Assembly (NCBI RefSeq): GCF_900116105.1
Contig: NZ_FPAC01000003.1
Span: 1 to 64,000 of the forward strand
Direction: 5' to 3'
Source of the DNA: Paenibacillus sp. 453mf
GTDB taxonomy: Bacteria; Bacillota; Bacilli; Paenibacillales; Paenibacillaceae
Length of the DNA stretch: 64,000 nt
The notes under the pieces were generated by a model. It was not told the origin of the DNA, did no database searches, and saw only the letters and a list, made by a program, of their open reading frames with translations. Shown here in pieces: positions 63,979 through 64,000 of this stretch (positions are counted from its first letter, which is position 1; each line of letters starts with the position of its first letter). The position numbers and the translations under genes were made by a program.

Positions 63979-64000
63979 ATAGATGTACGACAATCAGCAC

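Overview
The window is chromosomal DNA from a Gram-positive, endospore-forming bacterium, most likely Paenibacillus or a close relative, spanning the replication origin. This rests on Bacillus-type gene order on both sides of oriC (gyrA, gyrB, remB, recF, yaaA, dnaN, dnaA on the minus strand; rpmH, rnpA, yidC, jag, mnmE, mnmG, rsmG, noc, parA, parB on the plus strand), sporulation-linked genes (yyaC, a YheC/D ATP-grasp protein) and strong GGAGG ribosome binding sites. No species can be named from the sequence alone.

Layout. 1-12.3 kb: minus-strand replication genes and an HD-GYP protein. oriC is bipartite: a DnaA-box cluster upstream of dnaA (about 11.9-12.28 kb), and a DnaA box next to TAG/TAA triplets and an A/T tract between dnaA and dnaN (10.37-10.42 kb). 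12.3-16.3 kb: a gluconate operon (gntR-gntP-gntK), sitting between dnaA and rpmH. 16.6-31.1 kb: ribosome/RNA processing, membrane insertion, tRNA modification and chromosome segregation genes with two parS sites, then a cysteine desulfurase-like enzyme, DUF4446, yyaC, DUF3343, MscS and DUF951 genes, ending in tRNA-Ser(CGA).

31.1-49.8 kb: an integrated element of about 18.6 kb, flanked by 63-bp perfect direct repeats of the tRNA-Ser 3' end. It carries a frameshifted tyrosine integrase, integrase-arm-like repeats just inside both ends, an AT-rich cargo zone (holin-like toxin, Abi_C-type abortive infection protein, a DUF4393/Abi-alpha gene with an internal stop, membrane proteins, a secreted discoidin-type protein), an XRE repressor with an adjacent perfect palindrome, an iteron-like array with AT-rich repeats next to a frameshifted winged-helix gene, a run of small unknown genes, one phage tail tape-measure protein, two terminase-small-subunit-like HTH proteins and a hairpin-rich non-coding tail. 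I see no capsid, portal, large terminase or lysis genes. It therefore looks like a phage satellite, an integrative plasmid or a decayed prophage rather than a complete phage.

49.8-64 kb: the core chromosome resumes with yjzC, rpsF-ssb-rpsR, an M15 peptidase, a five-gene peptide ABC transporter operon behind a long AT-rich leader, an S11 D,D-carboxypeptidase, a 14-TM-type MFS exporter and an LCP cell-wall ligase.
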